Notes: generated from the sequence alone by a model not told the origin. 64,000 nt of DNA from Neoasaia chiangmaiensis (GCF_002005465.1 NZ_CP014691.1:3010001-3074000), one strand, 5' to 3'. Counted from the first letter of the stretch, positions 1-9,404 are shown. A program made the numbers and translations.

Positions 1-864
1 GGTTATGCCGCAACGTTCTTCTGGTTGACCCGCCGACGTACCTTCGACGTGATTCACACTCATCTGGGGCGCGCAAGCTTCCGTGCGCGCTGGCTGGCGC
101 CGCGACGCACGCCGCTGGTTGCGACATTGCACAATTGCTTCGTACCGCGTGTTTATGCCGCTCATGACGGGCTGATCTGTGTTGCCAAATGGCAACTGGA
201 TGCGCTGCCACCCTCTTCAGCAGAAAATGCAGCGGTAATCGGCAACTGGACCTGTTGTGCGAAACCCGATCCAGACCGCCGTGTACGCCTGCGGAAGGAA
301 TTCGGTATCGATGACCAGACGTTCCTTATCGGGGCAGCGGGACGGCTGGTGCCTGAGAAATGCTTCGATCTGCTGATCGAAGCTTTCAAGATCGCCAATC
401 TGCCGCACACGAAACTAATCATTTTCGGCGACGGACCCGAGGCTGACAATCTTCGGAATCGTGCGGCTGCGAACGTCGTTTTCGGTGGCTATCGTCCTGA
501 CCTTAAACAGGACATGGTCGCTTTCGACGGTTTCGTCCTGCCTTCACGGCGGGAGCCGTTTGGTATCGTCCTGCTGGAGGCCATGGCCACGGGACTGCCG
601 GTCTGTGCGACGGCGGCCGGCGGGGTGCTCGATCTTCTGGCCGCACATAACGAATGCCTCGTGAAACCCAATGACCGTGATGGCCTTGCCGAGGGACTGA
701 AACGGTTGCGGTCGCGGCAGATCGTTGCCTGGAACATGGAACCCTACGACGTCGCGCAGAAAGCACTTGGAATTATGTCGTTCTATAGAGAAACAATACT
801 GAAATGTAACAAAAAAACGTCAAACTGCGACGAGAGCACAACGGAAAGTAAAAACCGTGTCTAA
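1..864 (+). CDS. GT4-family glycosyltransferase (5' end outside window)
   Basis: The frame is open from base 1, so the N-terminus lies upstream of the window; the TTG at 25 is unlikely to be the true start. The visible 287 residues hold the end of the N-terminal Rossmann domain (a DVIHTHLGR stretch) and a full C-terminal nucleotide-sugar-binding domain. The E-x7-E signature of GT-B retaining enzymes (EPFGIVLLE, then MATGLPV) lies near codon 185. The family transfers a sugar from an NDP-sugar to a lipid, glycan or protein, usually at the inner face of the cytoplasmic membrane in LPS or exopolysaccharide assembly. The acceptor cannot be told. The last 25 or so codons are AT-rich and polar and resemble a degenerate tail. 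Confidence 0.85.
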   Translation, partial: GYAATFFWLTRRRTFDVIHTHLGRASFRARWLAPRRTPLVATLHNCFVPRVYAAHDGLICVAKWQLDALPPSSAENAAVIGNWTCCAKPDPDRRVRLRKEFGIDDQTFLIGAAGRLVPEKCFDLLIEAFKIANLPHTKLIIFGDGPEADNLRNRAAANVVFGGYRPDLKQDMVAFDGFVLPSRREPFGIVLLEAMATGLPVCATAAGGVLDLLAAHNECLVKPNDRDGLAEGLKRLRSRQIVAWNMEPYDVAQKALGIMSFYRETILKCNKKTSNCDESTTESKNRV

Positions 865-986
865 TTAGCAACGACACAGATTGTCACGAATATTGCATCT
901 TTATTACGCTTGCGTCATTCCACTATCGAAAGCAGATTTTCCGCTCATCGTAACGAAACGATGCAATGCGGGAGAAGAGCACGGCA

Positions 987-3900
987 ATGTCGCGTGGTGG
1001 TTTGCAACGAATATCGTCATCGAAAAAAAGTGTCGCGCGGGCGGCATTTCGTATCAGCCTGCTTGGCAGTATTTCCTGCATATGTTTCACGATGGTGAGC
1101 GCTGACGCGCAGACGCAGGCTGTCGGCACCGCACCGGCGGCGCATCACAAAAAGGCCAAGCGCCACACGCATGGTCGCGTCATGTCATCGCCGGCTCCTG
1201 TCGAGCATGCCACCGTCGGCGCGGCCGCGTCGTCGACCAGCCCTGTCAAAACGGCGCCGGCCACCCTGCCGAACGTCACTTCGACGACGAACCGCGACCT
1301 TAGTGCGGCCAACACGCAGGTGCGCGACGAGCAGATCACGGTAACGGGAACGCGTCTTTCCCAGAGCCGGCTGACGAATGTCATGGCCGGCACGACGGTC
1401 GATGCCGAGCAGTTGAAGGAGCGTGGATACACCAACGTCGGCCTGGCGCTGCTGCGCGAAGATCCGGCCTTCAGCGTGCCGAGCAACAGCCCGATCGGCA
1501 ATCAGGGCAGCTATGGCGCGGGTCAGACATTCAATGGTCTGCTGGGCCTCGGCTCCCAGCGTATGCTGACACTGGTGAACGGTCGGCGTTATGTTGGCGG
1601 CGCGTCGGCGTCGATCTTCGGCGCGGCATCCGGTTCGCAGGTCGATAGCAGCACGATCCCGAGTTCGCTGGTCAAGAAGGCGGAGATCAAGTACGGCGGC
1701 GCGGGCGCTGCGTATGGCGCGGACGCCGTGGCGGGTGTCACGAACTACATCCTCGATGACGATTTCGAGGGCGTGGATCTGACCGCGCAAGGCGGCATGA
1801 CGCAGAAGCTGGATGGCGGTCAGCAGAAGATTGCCTTCAAGGCAGGCCGGCACTTCGACCATGATCGCGGCAGCGCTGTCTTCGACCTCGAATATAATGG
1901 CAATTCCGGCCTGACTTATGCCGATCGCCCCAATGTCTTGGGCGGGAACGCGACGACCTACAGCCAGCCGCAGTACGGCACGGTCAGTCCGTATGCCTAT
2001 ACGCTTCAGCAGGCCCGGCGTTATCTTCAGGTCACGACGAGCGGTATTCCCATGACATCGGGCTTCGGCTTGCCGGATCGCTACGGCAGGCCATCGGCCG
2101 GCATCGCCGGGGCGAATGGCAACACGCTGATTTTCAGCCCTGACGGCAAGTCGCTGATTCCGCAGACCTATAACTACGCTTTCCGCGACAACCGTGCGGG
2201 TAGTGGCGGCAATGGGCCGGCGCTCGCGAACTACAATACGCTGCAAACGCCGCAGGATCGTCTCAACCTCACGACCTTGGGCAAATACGAGTTCAACGAC
2301 CATCTGCGGGCGAACTGGGAAGCGTGGTACCAGCGTGGTTCCGCAAGCAGCCCGACGGCGCAGGGGTACTGGAGCACGGCGCTTTTCGACGATCCGTTGA
2401 CCATGGACAACTTCCTCAACGAAGGCGCGGTGAATGGCCCGTATGTGCTGAGCACGAACAATCCGTATCTGACGGCGGCCCAGCGCACGACGATCATCAA
2501 CGGGCTGGCGGCGAAAGGCCTGCCGACGGACACGTTCTACATGACGCGTCTGAATCAGGATCTGGACGGCGGCAGTTTCCAGACAACGAACCAGATGTTC
2601 CGCTTTGCCGGTGGATTGACGGGCGATTTCAATGCCGTCGGGCGCAAGTTCGAGTGGCATGTGAACGGCACCTACGGCAAATACATGAACTCGACCACGC
2701 AGCCGCAGGTTGCCACCCAGAACCTTATCAACGCCGTCAACGCCACGACGGATGCCGCGGGTAACATCGTCTGCGCGCCGGGCTATGTCACATCCAGTGC
2801 GCCAACCCGCAGCCGGAACTGCGCGCCCATCGATCTGTTCGGCACCGGGCAGCTGACACCAGCGGCCCGGGATTACGTCACGGCGGATTCGGTGGCGAAG
2901 AATTCCAATGCGCAGCGCGACTTCACGGCGGAAATCAACAGCACCGTCGTCAAGCTGCCGGCGGGCGACGTTCGCTGGGATATCGGTTACGAACACCGCC
3001 GGGAAGGCTACAACTTCAATCCCGGCGTGTTCAACCGTGGCGAATTGCTGGAGGACGGCACGTATCGTCGCTACGGCAACTCCATTCCCATCACGCCGGT
3101 TGCCGGTGCGTATCACACGCATGAAGCCTACGGAGAACTCGACGTTCCGCTGATTTCGCCGGACATGCATCTGCCGGGTGCTTACAACCTTTCCGGCACG
3201 GCCAACGGGCGCTATGTGAACAACTCCATCACCGGTGGTTACTGGACCTATATGTTCGGTGGCGCGTGGTGGCCGACACGCGATCTCGGGCTGAGCGGCA
3301 ATTATGCGCAATCGGTGCGTAATCCGTCCGTCACCGAACTGTTCGCGCCGCAGGGTTCCGTCTATGACAGCGGCAGCGATCCGTGCTCGACCCAGTTCAT
3401 CGGTTCGGGGCCGAATCCTGCAATTCGTGCGGCCAACTGCGCCAAGGCCGGTGTGCCGACCAATTTCAGCGACTCCAACATCAACCTCCAGACCGTTCCG
3501 GGCAGCAGTGGCGGCAATGCGCGGTTGCAGAACGAGACGTCCAAGAGCTTCACGGGGACGTTGACGTTCCAGCCTCACTTCATCCGGGGTTTCTCGCTGA
3601 CGTCGTCGTTCATCGACGTGAAGATCAACAATGAGATCGAGGATCTCGGCGTGGCCGATCTCATGGCCGCCTGCTACGACTCGGCGTCCTACCCCAATCA
3701 GTATTGCAATGCTTTCACGCGTGACGGTGCGACCCACCAGATCACGAACTTCCAGGAGGGGCCGTATAATATCGCCAATCAGCACGTGCAGGCGCTGCAG
3801 TCCAAGATCGACTACTTCCTGCCGCTGCGTCGCGTCGGTCTGCCAGCGGACGCCGGGAGCGTCGAGGTGGCGGCGAACTACATCCACTATGTGAAGAACA

Positions 3901-4265
3901 CGACGTCCTATCTCGGCACGACCTATCAGAACACGGGTGCCACGGGTTCGCCGAACGACAGCTTCACGGCCAACTTCAACTACCTGCGCGGTCCGCTACA
4001 CATCCAGTGGCAGACGATCTTCTACGGTCCGAGCAAGTATGCCCTGCAGGTGACGGACACCACCTACGACCATCTGAAACGCCCGAGCTATGCGTATTTC
4101 AATACGACGATCGGCTATCAGTTCAACCGGCACTTCGATGCGAACTTCATCATGAACAACGTGACGAACTCGCTGCCGAAGTATCCGGGCACGGTCAGCC
4201 TGACCCGGTATTACGATGCAATTATGGGGCGCTCGTTCCTCCTGGAACTCAACGCGCACCTATAG
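987..4265 (+). CDS. TonB-dependent outer-membrane receptor
   Basis: Predicted 1092 residues. It imports a large or scarce ligand across the outer membrane using TonB/ExbBD energy. A signal peptide with hydrophobic core ISLLGSISCICFTMVSA ends at about residue 41. A linker rich in Ala, Pro, His and Lys follows (HHKKAKRHTHGR around 53-64). Next come a TonB-box-like EQITVTG at 115-121, the plug domain to about 265 and a long beta-barrel ending in an aromatic-rich strand. There is no STN domain, so FecA-type signalling is not expected. I prefer ATG 987 over ATG 966 because a GGAGAAGAG Shine-Dalgarno lies 12 bases upstream. The gene stands alone, with no transporter or regulator beside it, so the ligand is unknown. 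The long barrel loops suit a siderophore, sugar or peptide receptor. Confidence 0.88.
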   Translation: MSRGGLQRISSSKKSVARAAFRISLLGSISCICFTMVSADAQTQAVGTAPAAHHKKAKRHTHGRVMSSPAPVEHATVGAAASSTSPVKTAPATLPNVTSTTNRDLSAANTQVRDEQITVTGTRLSQSRLTNVMAGTTVDAEQLKERGYTNVGLALLREDPAFSVPSNSPIGNQGSYGAGQTFNGLLGLGSQRMLTLVNGRRYVGGASASIFGAASGSQVDSSTIPSSLVKKAEIKYGGAGAAYGADAVAGVTNYILDDDFEGVDLTAQGGMTQKLDGGQQKIAFKAGRHFDHDRGSAVFDLEYNGNSGLTYADRPNVLGGNATTYSQPQYGTVSPYAYTLQQARRYLQVTTSGIPMTSGFGLPDRYGRPSAGIAGANGNTLIFSPDGKSLIPQTYNYAFRDNRAGSGGNGPALANYNTLQTPQDRLNLTTLGKYEFNDHLRANWEAWYQRGSASSPTAQGYWSTALFDDPLTMDNFLNEGAVNGPYVLSTNNPYLTAAQRTTIINGLAAKGLPTDTFYMTRLNQDLDGGSFQTTNQMFRFAGGLTGDFNAVGRKFEWHVNGTYGKYMNSTTQPQVATQNLINAVNATTDAAGNIVCAPGYVTSSAPTRSRNCAPIDLFGTGQLTPAARDYVTADSVAKNSNAQRDFTAEINSTVVKLPAGDVRWDIGYEHRREGYNFNPGVFNRGELLEDGTYRRYGNSIPITPVAGAYHTHEAYGELDVPLISPDMHLPGAYNLSGTANGRYVNNSITGGYWTYMFGGAWWPTRDLGLSGNYAQSVRNPSVTELFAPQGSVYDSGSDPCSTQFIGSGPNPAIRAANCAKAGVPTNFSDSNINLQTVPGSSGGNARLQNETSKSFTGTLTFQPHFIRGFSLTSSFIDVKINNEIEDLGVADLMAACYDSASYPNQYCNAFTRDGATHQITNFQEGPYNIANQHVQALQSKIDYFLPLRRVGLPADAGSVEVAANYIHYVKNTTSYLGTTYQNTGATGSPNDSFTANFNYLRGPLHIQWQTIFYGPSKYALQVTDTTYDHLKRPSYAYFNTTIGYQFNRHFDANFIMNNVTNSLPKYPGTVSLTRYYDAIMGRSFLLELNAHL

Positions 4266-4277
4266 GAACGACAATAC

Positions 4278-4303
4278 CGCTGGCGACGATCGCGTCGCCA
4301 GCG
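4278..4303. terminator. Hairpin between convergent genes
   Basis: A perfect 11-bp stem (CGCTGGCGACG/CGTCGCCAGCG) with a four-base ATCG loop lies 13 bases after the receptor stop and 21 bases before the stop of the convergent gene. A short T-rich stretch (GTCTTC) follows on the plus strand but there is no long U-run. It probably ends transcription from the plus strand and perhaps from both sides. Confidence 0.6.
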
Positions 4304-4323
4304 TCTTCAATGCTGGAATGCCA

Positions 4324-4626
4324 TCAGGCGCGTTTGAGCCAGCGGTCTCCGCCATGGCGGGAATGCGCGACGAAGAAGCCACCAAGCGCACCGGCGACCA
4401 TGAAGACGCCGGTCCAGATCGATACCGGCAGCAGCAAGGTCGAGATGGAGGGCGCCGCAAGCATACCCAGCCCGGTGCCGGTCAATACCTCGCGCTTCGT
4501 GGGGCCGAATTGCCGTTCCGCGCCGCAATGCGGGCACAGCTCAACCGTCAGCCGTGTCTTTTGACGGCAGACCGGGCATAGCGTCAGCGTCTCCATGGCC
4601 GGCTGTTGCATGGGAATGGCGTTCAT
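4324..4626 (-). CDS. Small zinc-ribbon membrane protein
   Basis: 100 residues. The N-terminal half has two CPxC knuckles (CPVC at 17-20 and CPHC at 31-34), the pattern of a zinc ribbon. The C-terminal half holds two hydrophobic segments (about 50-70 and 74-88), so it is probably a small inner-membrane protein with a cytosolic metal-binding head. It is the last gene of the minus-strand run, 12 bases after the 384-residue secreted protein, with a good AAGGA Shine-Dalgarno. I do not recognise the family, and no catalytic residues are visible. Possible roles are an accessory or assembly factor for the upstream envelope proteins or an unrelated housekeeping protein. Confidence 0.7.
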   Translation of the reverse strand: MNAIPMQQPAMETLTLCPVCRQKTRLTVELCPHCGAERQFGPTKREVLTGTGLGMLAAPSISTLLLPVSIWTGVFMVAGALGGFFVAHSRHGGDRWLKRA

Positions 4627-4638
4627 GGGCGTCCTTTG

Positions 4639-5793
4639 TCAGTCGGTCGCGGGATTGGCGGTCAAGGCAAGATTGACGTTGGAGCCCGGCACGCCGATGT
4701 GGCCTTTCAGGCTCTGGCCGTCACGACCGGCGAGATGCACGTTCTCGGATGGGCTCATGGTGACGACCCCGCCACTGCTCGTCGCGTTCAGCATGCAATT
4801 CAGCGCATCGGCCGGGCCATTGCAACGATAAACCCCGTTCAGCGTCGCGTTGCGCAATCGCGTGATGCCGATCCAGCTATCGACGAGCGTGCCGTCGGCA
4901 TCCGCCAGCAGGGACAGATGGCCGGGCAATGTCTGCCCCGCGTCCTGAAGGGTCACGTCGTAGGCGGCTTCCCGAACCGGCAGGATGTTCGGCACGCCCA
5001 GATCGGACCCGAAGCTTGCGACGGTGGCGTTCATGGAACGCAGGGCGTTGTCCCAGAAATGCCGCGTGGTGTCCTGAAGCGCGCCCTGACCGTGCATGTC
5101 GCTTCCCAGACCGAAAACGTAGAACACACTGCGGCGCAGATAGGTGCCGAGTTGAGCACCGTAATCCACAGGTGCTGCGGGCAGGGGCTTGAAGACCGAA
5201 CCCAGATCGCTGTTCTCGGCGAGGTCGGAATAGAGAATGGCGCGGACGGTTTCGCGTGTGTGAGCGTAACGCGCGCCATCGGAGACCAGTGTCCGCAGGA
5301 CGGATTTGGAAGGCGGACTGGCCGGGTCGATCATGACGGCGGAGGCGGGGCGGGCGGCTTTCTGTTCGATTTTCTGCGCGGCCACGCCGAAGTCGTGGAA
5401 GAAGTAGCCCTGCTGCTCGCCGATGCTGTTCAGCGGATTGGCGGAGAAGATATGCGTCTCCGACGCCAGCCTGGCCGATTGTGCCGGTGTGTAGGCCGGC
5501 CAGCAGCCCGACCACATTTCCGTGCTGCCGCCTGTCGTGGGGGAGAGCTCCACCAGCGTCGTGCGTTCGCCGGGCGTCAGCGTGGCGCGCAGCTTGGCGT
5601 AGATCGTGCGCGCCCACTCCGTATTGCCGGCAACGAGGATGCTGTCGTCGATATAGACGACCGTTTGACGCACCGTGTGCTGCTTGCAGAAAGCCGGATC
5701 GAGGGTGTTGCCGCTGCCGAAGATCCCCTCCGCCATGGCGGAGGGTGCGAACGCCGCGGTGGAAAGTAATGTGCAGAGAAGAAAAGCGCGCAT
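4639..5793 (-). CDS. Secreted protein of unknown function, third member of a coupled envelope trio
   Basis: 384 residues with a clear Sec signal peptide (cleavage after APSAMA, about residue 21) and no lipobox. The mature part starts with a Cys-containing segment followed by a beta-strand ending in DDS (VVYIDDS), reminiscent of the first strand of Rossmann or von Willebrand A folds. A complete DxSxS metal site is not visible. Four cysteines in the mature chain (one near the N-terminus, one near residue 98, two near 323-330) could form disulfides. The start codon shares one base with the stop of the preceding gene (TGATG), indicating translational coupling. Function is not recognised. Its neighbours suggest a periplasmic subunit of a complex with the four-TM and OmpA proteins. 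Confidence 0.75.
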   Translation of the reverse strand: MRAFLLCTLLSTAAFAPSAMAEGIFGSGNTLDPAFCKQHTVRQTVVYIDDSILVAGNTEWARTIYAKLRATLTPGERTTLVELSPTTGGSTEMWSGCWPAYTPAQSARLASETHIFSANPLNSIGEQQGYFFHDFGVAAQKIEQKAARPASAVMIDPASPPSKSVLRTLVSDGARYAHTRETVRAILYSDLAENSDLGSVFKPLPAAPVDYGAQLGTYLRRSVFYVFGLGSDMHGQGALQDTTRHFWDNALRSMNATVASFGSDLGVPNILPVREAAYDVTLQDAGQTLPGHLSLLADADGTLVDSWIGITRLRNATLNGVYRCNGPADALNCMLNATSSGGVVTMSPSENVHLAGRDGQSLKGHIGVPGSNVNLALTANPATD

Positions 5794-7133
5794 CAGAAAC
5801 TCGCAGCAGAAAGGAAAAGGGGCGGCGTGGTCAGCGGCATGGCGCCGAATTCGTTGAGCGAGATTGGCGCCTGCGTGGCGACATTGATGAACGCGATGCT
5901 GCCATGGCTCTCCCGCCCCAGACGCAACAGCGCGTCGCGATAGACATAGAGATTGCGGTGCATGGCGGCGGTCGTATCCCGCTCGATGGCCGCGCCGCGT
6001 GCCCGGACCTGTTCCAGCATGTCCAGTTCCCGTGTGACGCCGCGTCGGCGGGTTTCGGCGGACTGGACTTTCTCGGCGATGCTTTTCTCATGCCGCGCCT
6101 GGACATGCCGCAACTGCTCCAGCAGCTTGCCGCGCGCCCGGTTCCAGCGGCGGCGCGCCACCCGGTACTGACTTGTCGCGTGCATATAGTCCGGGTCCGC
6201 ATCATGCGCGTTATAAGAGAGGATGACGCTGACCATCCACGCGCCCAGATTGGCGATCAGGCTGATCATGACATCGCGTAGCGGATGGACGGCCACCACG
6301 CCGATATCGCCCAGTGCGCTGGTCTGCGCCTGCGCGCCGATCGCCTGCAGGGCGGCGGCCCACCGCGCCCAGCCGGTGAAGGCGAGCACGAGGAACAGGG
6401 CACCGCTCGACAGGCCGAACAGGCGCCAGTCCGTGCGTCGGGCCATCGGTTCGCGCTGCATGCCGAATCGGAACGACCACTGCTTGAGCAGCTTGCCGTG
6501 TTCATGGGCGGCGAGGGCCAGCAGGACACCCAGCACGACCGTCGAGCCGAATGCGACGGCCGGCACGCCCCAGAACTGGTTGAAGGCGTGATAGTTGATG
6601 AAGCATTCCGTTACCAGCACCAGCGCCATGAGGAGCCAGTAGAACGGATTGAGCGCGAACATGATGGCGTTGCGGTTGCGATGCTTGTCGCGAAATTCGT
6701 CGAACAGATGCCGGGAGCGGCTGTGGTGGTCGTCGATCTGTTCGTAGCGCGGGTTCTTGCGCCATTCCCTTTCCGCGCCGTCGAGTTCCGCCGCCATATC
6801 CGCGCGTTCCTGCGCGATCTGTGCGTCCAGCCGTGCGACGGCGTCCAGATCGGCGCGCTTGGGTTGGAGCGCAATCTCGAAATCGTCCCGAAGCCGCAGC
6901 CATTCCTGCGCTGCCTCCCGTCCGGGTTGCAGCAGTTCATGCCGCATCGGGCCGGTCAGGCCGTCGACATCCACCGCGATACGCTGCGCGCGCGCTTCGT
7001 GCTCCGCGAAGGCCAGCGCCTGTGCGGGACGCAATGCCAGATCGGGCAGGCGAAACGCCAGGGCGCGACCGTAAGCGGCATCCAGCGCGCGGTGTTGGCG
7101 GCTGGCGTCGTTCGTGGTTTGCGAACTGCTCAT
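5793..7133 (-). CDS. Four-TM coiled-coil inner-membrane protein, unknown function
   Basis: 446 residues without a signal peptide. The N-terminal ~150 residues are charged and helical. Four hydrophobic segments follow (roughly 157-178, 184-203, 228-248 and 275-298). The C-terminal part is an Arg/Glu-rich coiled coil (about 315-385) and a short hydrophobic end. This gives a polytopic protein with long cytoplasmic coiled coils on both sides. It starts in a TGATG overlap with the OmpA lipoprotein gene and ends in a TGATG overlap with the secreted protein gene, so all three are translated as a unit. I do not recognise the family. The topology would suit a scaffold or energy-coupling subunit, but no conserved proton-path residue could be assigned. 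Confidence 0.72.
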   Translation of the reverse strand: MSSSQTTNDASRQHRALDAAYGRALAFRLPDLALRPAQALAFAEHEARAQRIAVDVDGLTGPMRHELLQPGREAAQEWLRLRDDFEIALQPKRADLDAVARLDAQIAQERADMAAELDGAEREWRKNPRYEQIDDHHSRSRHLFDEFRDKHRNRNAIMFALNPFYWLLMALVLVTECFINYHAFNQFWGVPAVAFGSTVVLGVLLALAAHEHGKLLKQWSFRFGMQREPMARRTDWRLFGLSSGALFLVLAFTGWARWAAALQAIGAQAQTSALGDIGVVAVHPLRDVMISLIANLGAWMVSVILSYNAHDADPDYMHATSQYRVARRRWNRARGKLLEQLRHVQARHEKSIAEKVQSAETRRRGVTRELDMLEQVRARGAAIERDTTAAMHRNLYVYRDALLRLGRESHGSIAFINVATQAPISLNEFGAMPLTTPPLFLSAASF

Positions 7134-8005
7134 CAGTAACTCGTCTGGTTGCTGCCAAGGGGACGGGATTGAACGGGCTGCGGTGCCAGCAGTTTGACCG
7201 GTCTGACGCGTTGCACGCGAGCCCGGCGGACGGGTGCGGCCTCCAGCGGCGCGGTGGCCGGGAGTGGATCGGGCGGTGCGAGCGCGACATCTCCGGCGGG
7301 AAGCAGGCCGTTCTGGTTCAGCCCGTAAATCGGGGCGCTGGTAACATCCCGTATATCCGTTGCGAGATTCCCGGCCATGACATGCGTTTGCCGAATGGCG
7401 GCGAGGTTGTCCGCCTGGCTGGGCGAAATCAGGAATTCCACCCGACGGTTCAGCGCGCGACCCGCATCGGTATCGTTGCTGGCGATGGGTTGCCGTGCGC
7501 CGATGGCGACGGCGCTGAGCGCGGCCGTCGGAATGCCGCGCGCAGCCAGCGCGCGCAGGGCCGCCTCGGCGCGGCGACGGGAGAGGTCGACGTTATAGGC
7601 CGCCGAGCCGATTGAATCGGTATGGCCCAGTACCGTCACCGTCTGGCCGATATGTCCCGCCTTCATCTCACCCGCGATGGCGTCGAACGCGCGGGCGGCG
7701 CCCGGTAGGGGCTGGTCTTGGTCGAAGGCGAAGAACGCCCGTTCCGAAAAGACGACACGCGTGACCTGCGCCGTCGGCGACGCCGGATCAAGCGTGCCGG
7801 CGGGGATCGTCACCGTGGAGATTTGTGGGACGAGGTCGCCCGTCAGGCTGGAGAGCGTCGTGGCTGGTGGCGTGCCGACAGGCCCCTGGACGGTGGCCAT
7901 CGCGCCCGGTGGCAGGGGCGGTATGGGGCCGTTCGATGCGCAGGCGGTCAGTCCGCAGGCGAAAACGGTGGCGAGAAAGGGAGCACGACGAGACAAACCG
8001 GACAT
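7133..8005 (-). CDS. OmpA-family peptidoglycan-binding lipoprotein
   Basis: 290 residues from the ATG at 8005. The first 22 residues form a lipoprotein signal ending in LTAC, which fixes this start and rejects the longer frame reaching back into the exporter gene. A Pro/Ala-rich linker and a beta-rich central part lead to a C-terminal OmpA domain (about 110-215). It carries the usual DLSRRRAEA helix and the RALNRRVEF end that contact meso-diaminopimelate. A basic C-terminal tail of about 70 residues follows. It probably anchors the outer membrane or an envelope complex to peptidoglycan. The gene begins 43 bases after the exporter stop and is translationally coupled to the four-TM gene downstream. 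Confidence 0.82.
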   Translation of the reverse strand: MSGLSRRAPFLATVFACGLTACASNGPIPPLPPGAMATVQGPVGTPPATTLSSLTGDLVPQISTVTIPAGTLDPASPTAQVTRVVFSERAFFAFDQDQPLPGAARAFDAIAGEMKAGHIGQTVTVLGHTDSIGSAAYNVDLSRRRAEAALRALAARGIPTAALSAVAIGARQPIASNDTDAGRALNRRVEFLISPSQADNLAAIRQTHVMAGNLATDIRDVTSAPIYGLNQNGLLPAGDVALAPPDPLPATAPLEAAPVRRARVQRVRPVKLLAPQPVQSRPLGSNQTSY

Positions 8006-8048
8006 GGCGCTTTTATGGCATGTCCGATTGATATCGTCTGTCAAAAAT

Positions 8049-9404
8049 TCAGGCGCCTCTTTCATGCCGGATGGCGCCACGCGATGCGCTGAGAATGGCA
8101 CCCGACAGCGCGAAGGCCACGGCGAGATACAGGCAATCGATCGCGCCGCCACTACCGCTCGAAAGGCCGAACATCACCACCACCAGCGCGGAACCGAACG
8201 ACCAGCCCATCGTCCGCGCGACCGCCAGCATGCCGCTGGCGGCACCGCTGCGCATGGCCGGGCCGGCGGTCATGACAGTCAGGTTGTTGGGCGTCTGATA
8301 GAAACCGAACCCGATGCCGCTGAGTGCCATCCGCCAGATGACATCCGCGATGGCCGGTTGCGCGGGCATCAACGCCAGTGCCAGAAGGCCGCATGCCAGC
8401 ACGCCGAGGCCGATGCTGCTCAGCAGCGATGAGGGGTATCGGGTGGCCAGCCGTCCGGCCCAGGGCGCGGCGAAAGCGACGAGCAACGGCCATGGTGTCA
8501 CGAGCAGTCCGGTGGCGATGGCCGAGCGATGCATGACGTTCTGGAAAAGGAACGGCAGCGACACGTATGCCAGAATCTGCGCGGCGTAGGCGCAGATCGA
8601 CGTCGCGATGGAGAGCGAGAACAAGGGAATGGCCAGAAGGTCGAGCGGCAGGAGTGGCGCGGGCCGATGGCGCTGCTGCCGGTAGAGACAGGCGCCGCAG
8701 AGCAGGCTGGCGGCGATTTCAGCCATGGCCAGCGTGTGTTGGCCATGACCCAGCGCGTCCACGCCCAGCACGACCAACCCGAGGGTGCCGATATTGAGGA
8801 GCGTTCCGGCGACGTCGAACGATTGCGGGCGCCGGGCGCTCATTGGCGTCACGCGGAAGAACAGCGGCACGGCGACCACGCCGATCGGCACGTTGATGAG
8901 GAACAGCCAGGGCCATGTCGCCACGGCGAGGATGCCGGCGGCCAGTGTCGGGCCGATGGCGGCGGAAATCGCCACGGCAAGGGCGATGGTGGCGAAGGCG
9001 CGATGCATTGTCTCGCGCGGCTGTGTCGAGCGGACCAGAGCCCCGCTGAGTGCCGCCATGCACGCCCCGCCGATGCCCTGCACAACGCGCGCGCTCACGA
9101 GCGCGCCGATCGAAGGTGCCATCGCACAGCCGAGCGACGCCGCGGTGAACAGCGCCATGCCGAAGCCGTAGACGCGTTTGATCCCGATGGATTCACCAAG
9201 TGCTGCGGCAGGGAGGAGACATACGGCGACGGCAATCTGATAGGCGTTGACGATCCAGACCGTTGCCGTCTCGCTGCATGCCAGTTCACGTGCGATCGTT
9301 GGCAAGGCGATGTTGGCGATCGCGCCGTCCAGTCCGGCCAGGACAATGCCCAGAACCGCGCAAAGCATGACAAGGCGGCGCGTTGCCAGGGACATTCCGG
9401 TCAT
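8049..9404 (-). CDS. MFS drug exporter, DHA2 (EmrB/QacA) type
   Basis: 451 residues, almost entirely hydrophobic with 12-14 predicted membrane helices. The N-terminal half shows the DHA2 pattern: a first helix with GLDGAIANIALPTIA, a GxxxGxKRxY loop of motif A type, and RVVQGIGGACMAA for motif B. Proton antiporters of this family export drugs, dyes or metabolites through the inner membrane. No EmrA-type membrane-fusion partner is adjacent, so it probably works alone. It lies 10 bases after the small membrane protein gene and on the same strand as the ccm genes. Substrate is unknown. Confidence 0.85.
   Translation of the reverse strand: MTGMSLATRRLVMLCAVLGIVLAGLDGAIANIALPTIARELACSETATVWIVNAYQIAVAVCLLPAAALGESIGIKRVYGFGMALFTAASLGCAMAPSIGALVSARVVQGIGGACMAALSGALVRSTQPRETMHRAFATIALAVAISAAIGPTLAAGILAVATWPWLFLINVPIGVVAVPLFFRVTPMSARRPQSFDVAGTLLNIGTLGLVVLGVDALGHGQHTLAMAEIAASLLCGACLYRQQRHRPAPLLPLDLLAIPLFSLSIATSICAYAAQILAYVSLPFLFQNVMHRSAIATGLLVTPWPLLVAFAAPWAGRLATRYPSSLLSSIGLGVLACGLLALALMPAQPAIADVIWRMALSGIGFGFYQTPNNLTVMTAGPAMRSGAASGMLAVARTMGWSFGSALVVVMFGLSSGSGGAIDCLYLAVAFALSGAILSASRGAIRHERGA

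Noticed and set aside
1185-3887. 900-codon open frame antisense to the TonB receptor
   Set aside because: It is Arg/Val/Ile-rich with no recognisable domain, lies wholly inside a well-supported gene and is explained by GC-biased codon use, which removes stops from the opposite strand.
4606-5769. 387-codon plus-strand frame opposite the secreted protein gene
   Set aside because: Its start lies inside the zinc-ribbon gene and its translation is low-complexity Gly/Arg/Val. The minus-strand frame has a signal peptide and coupled neighbours.
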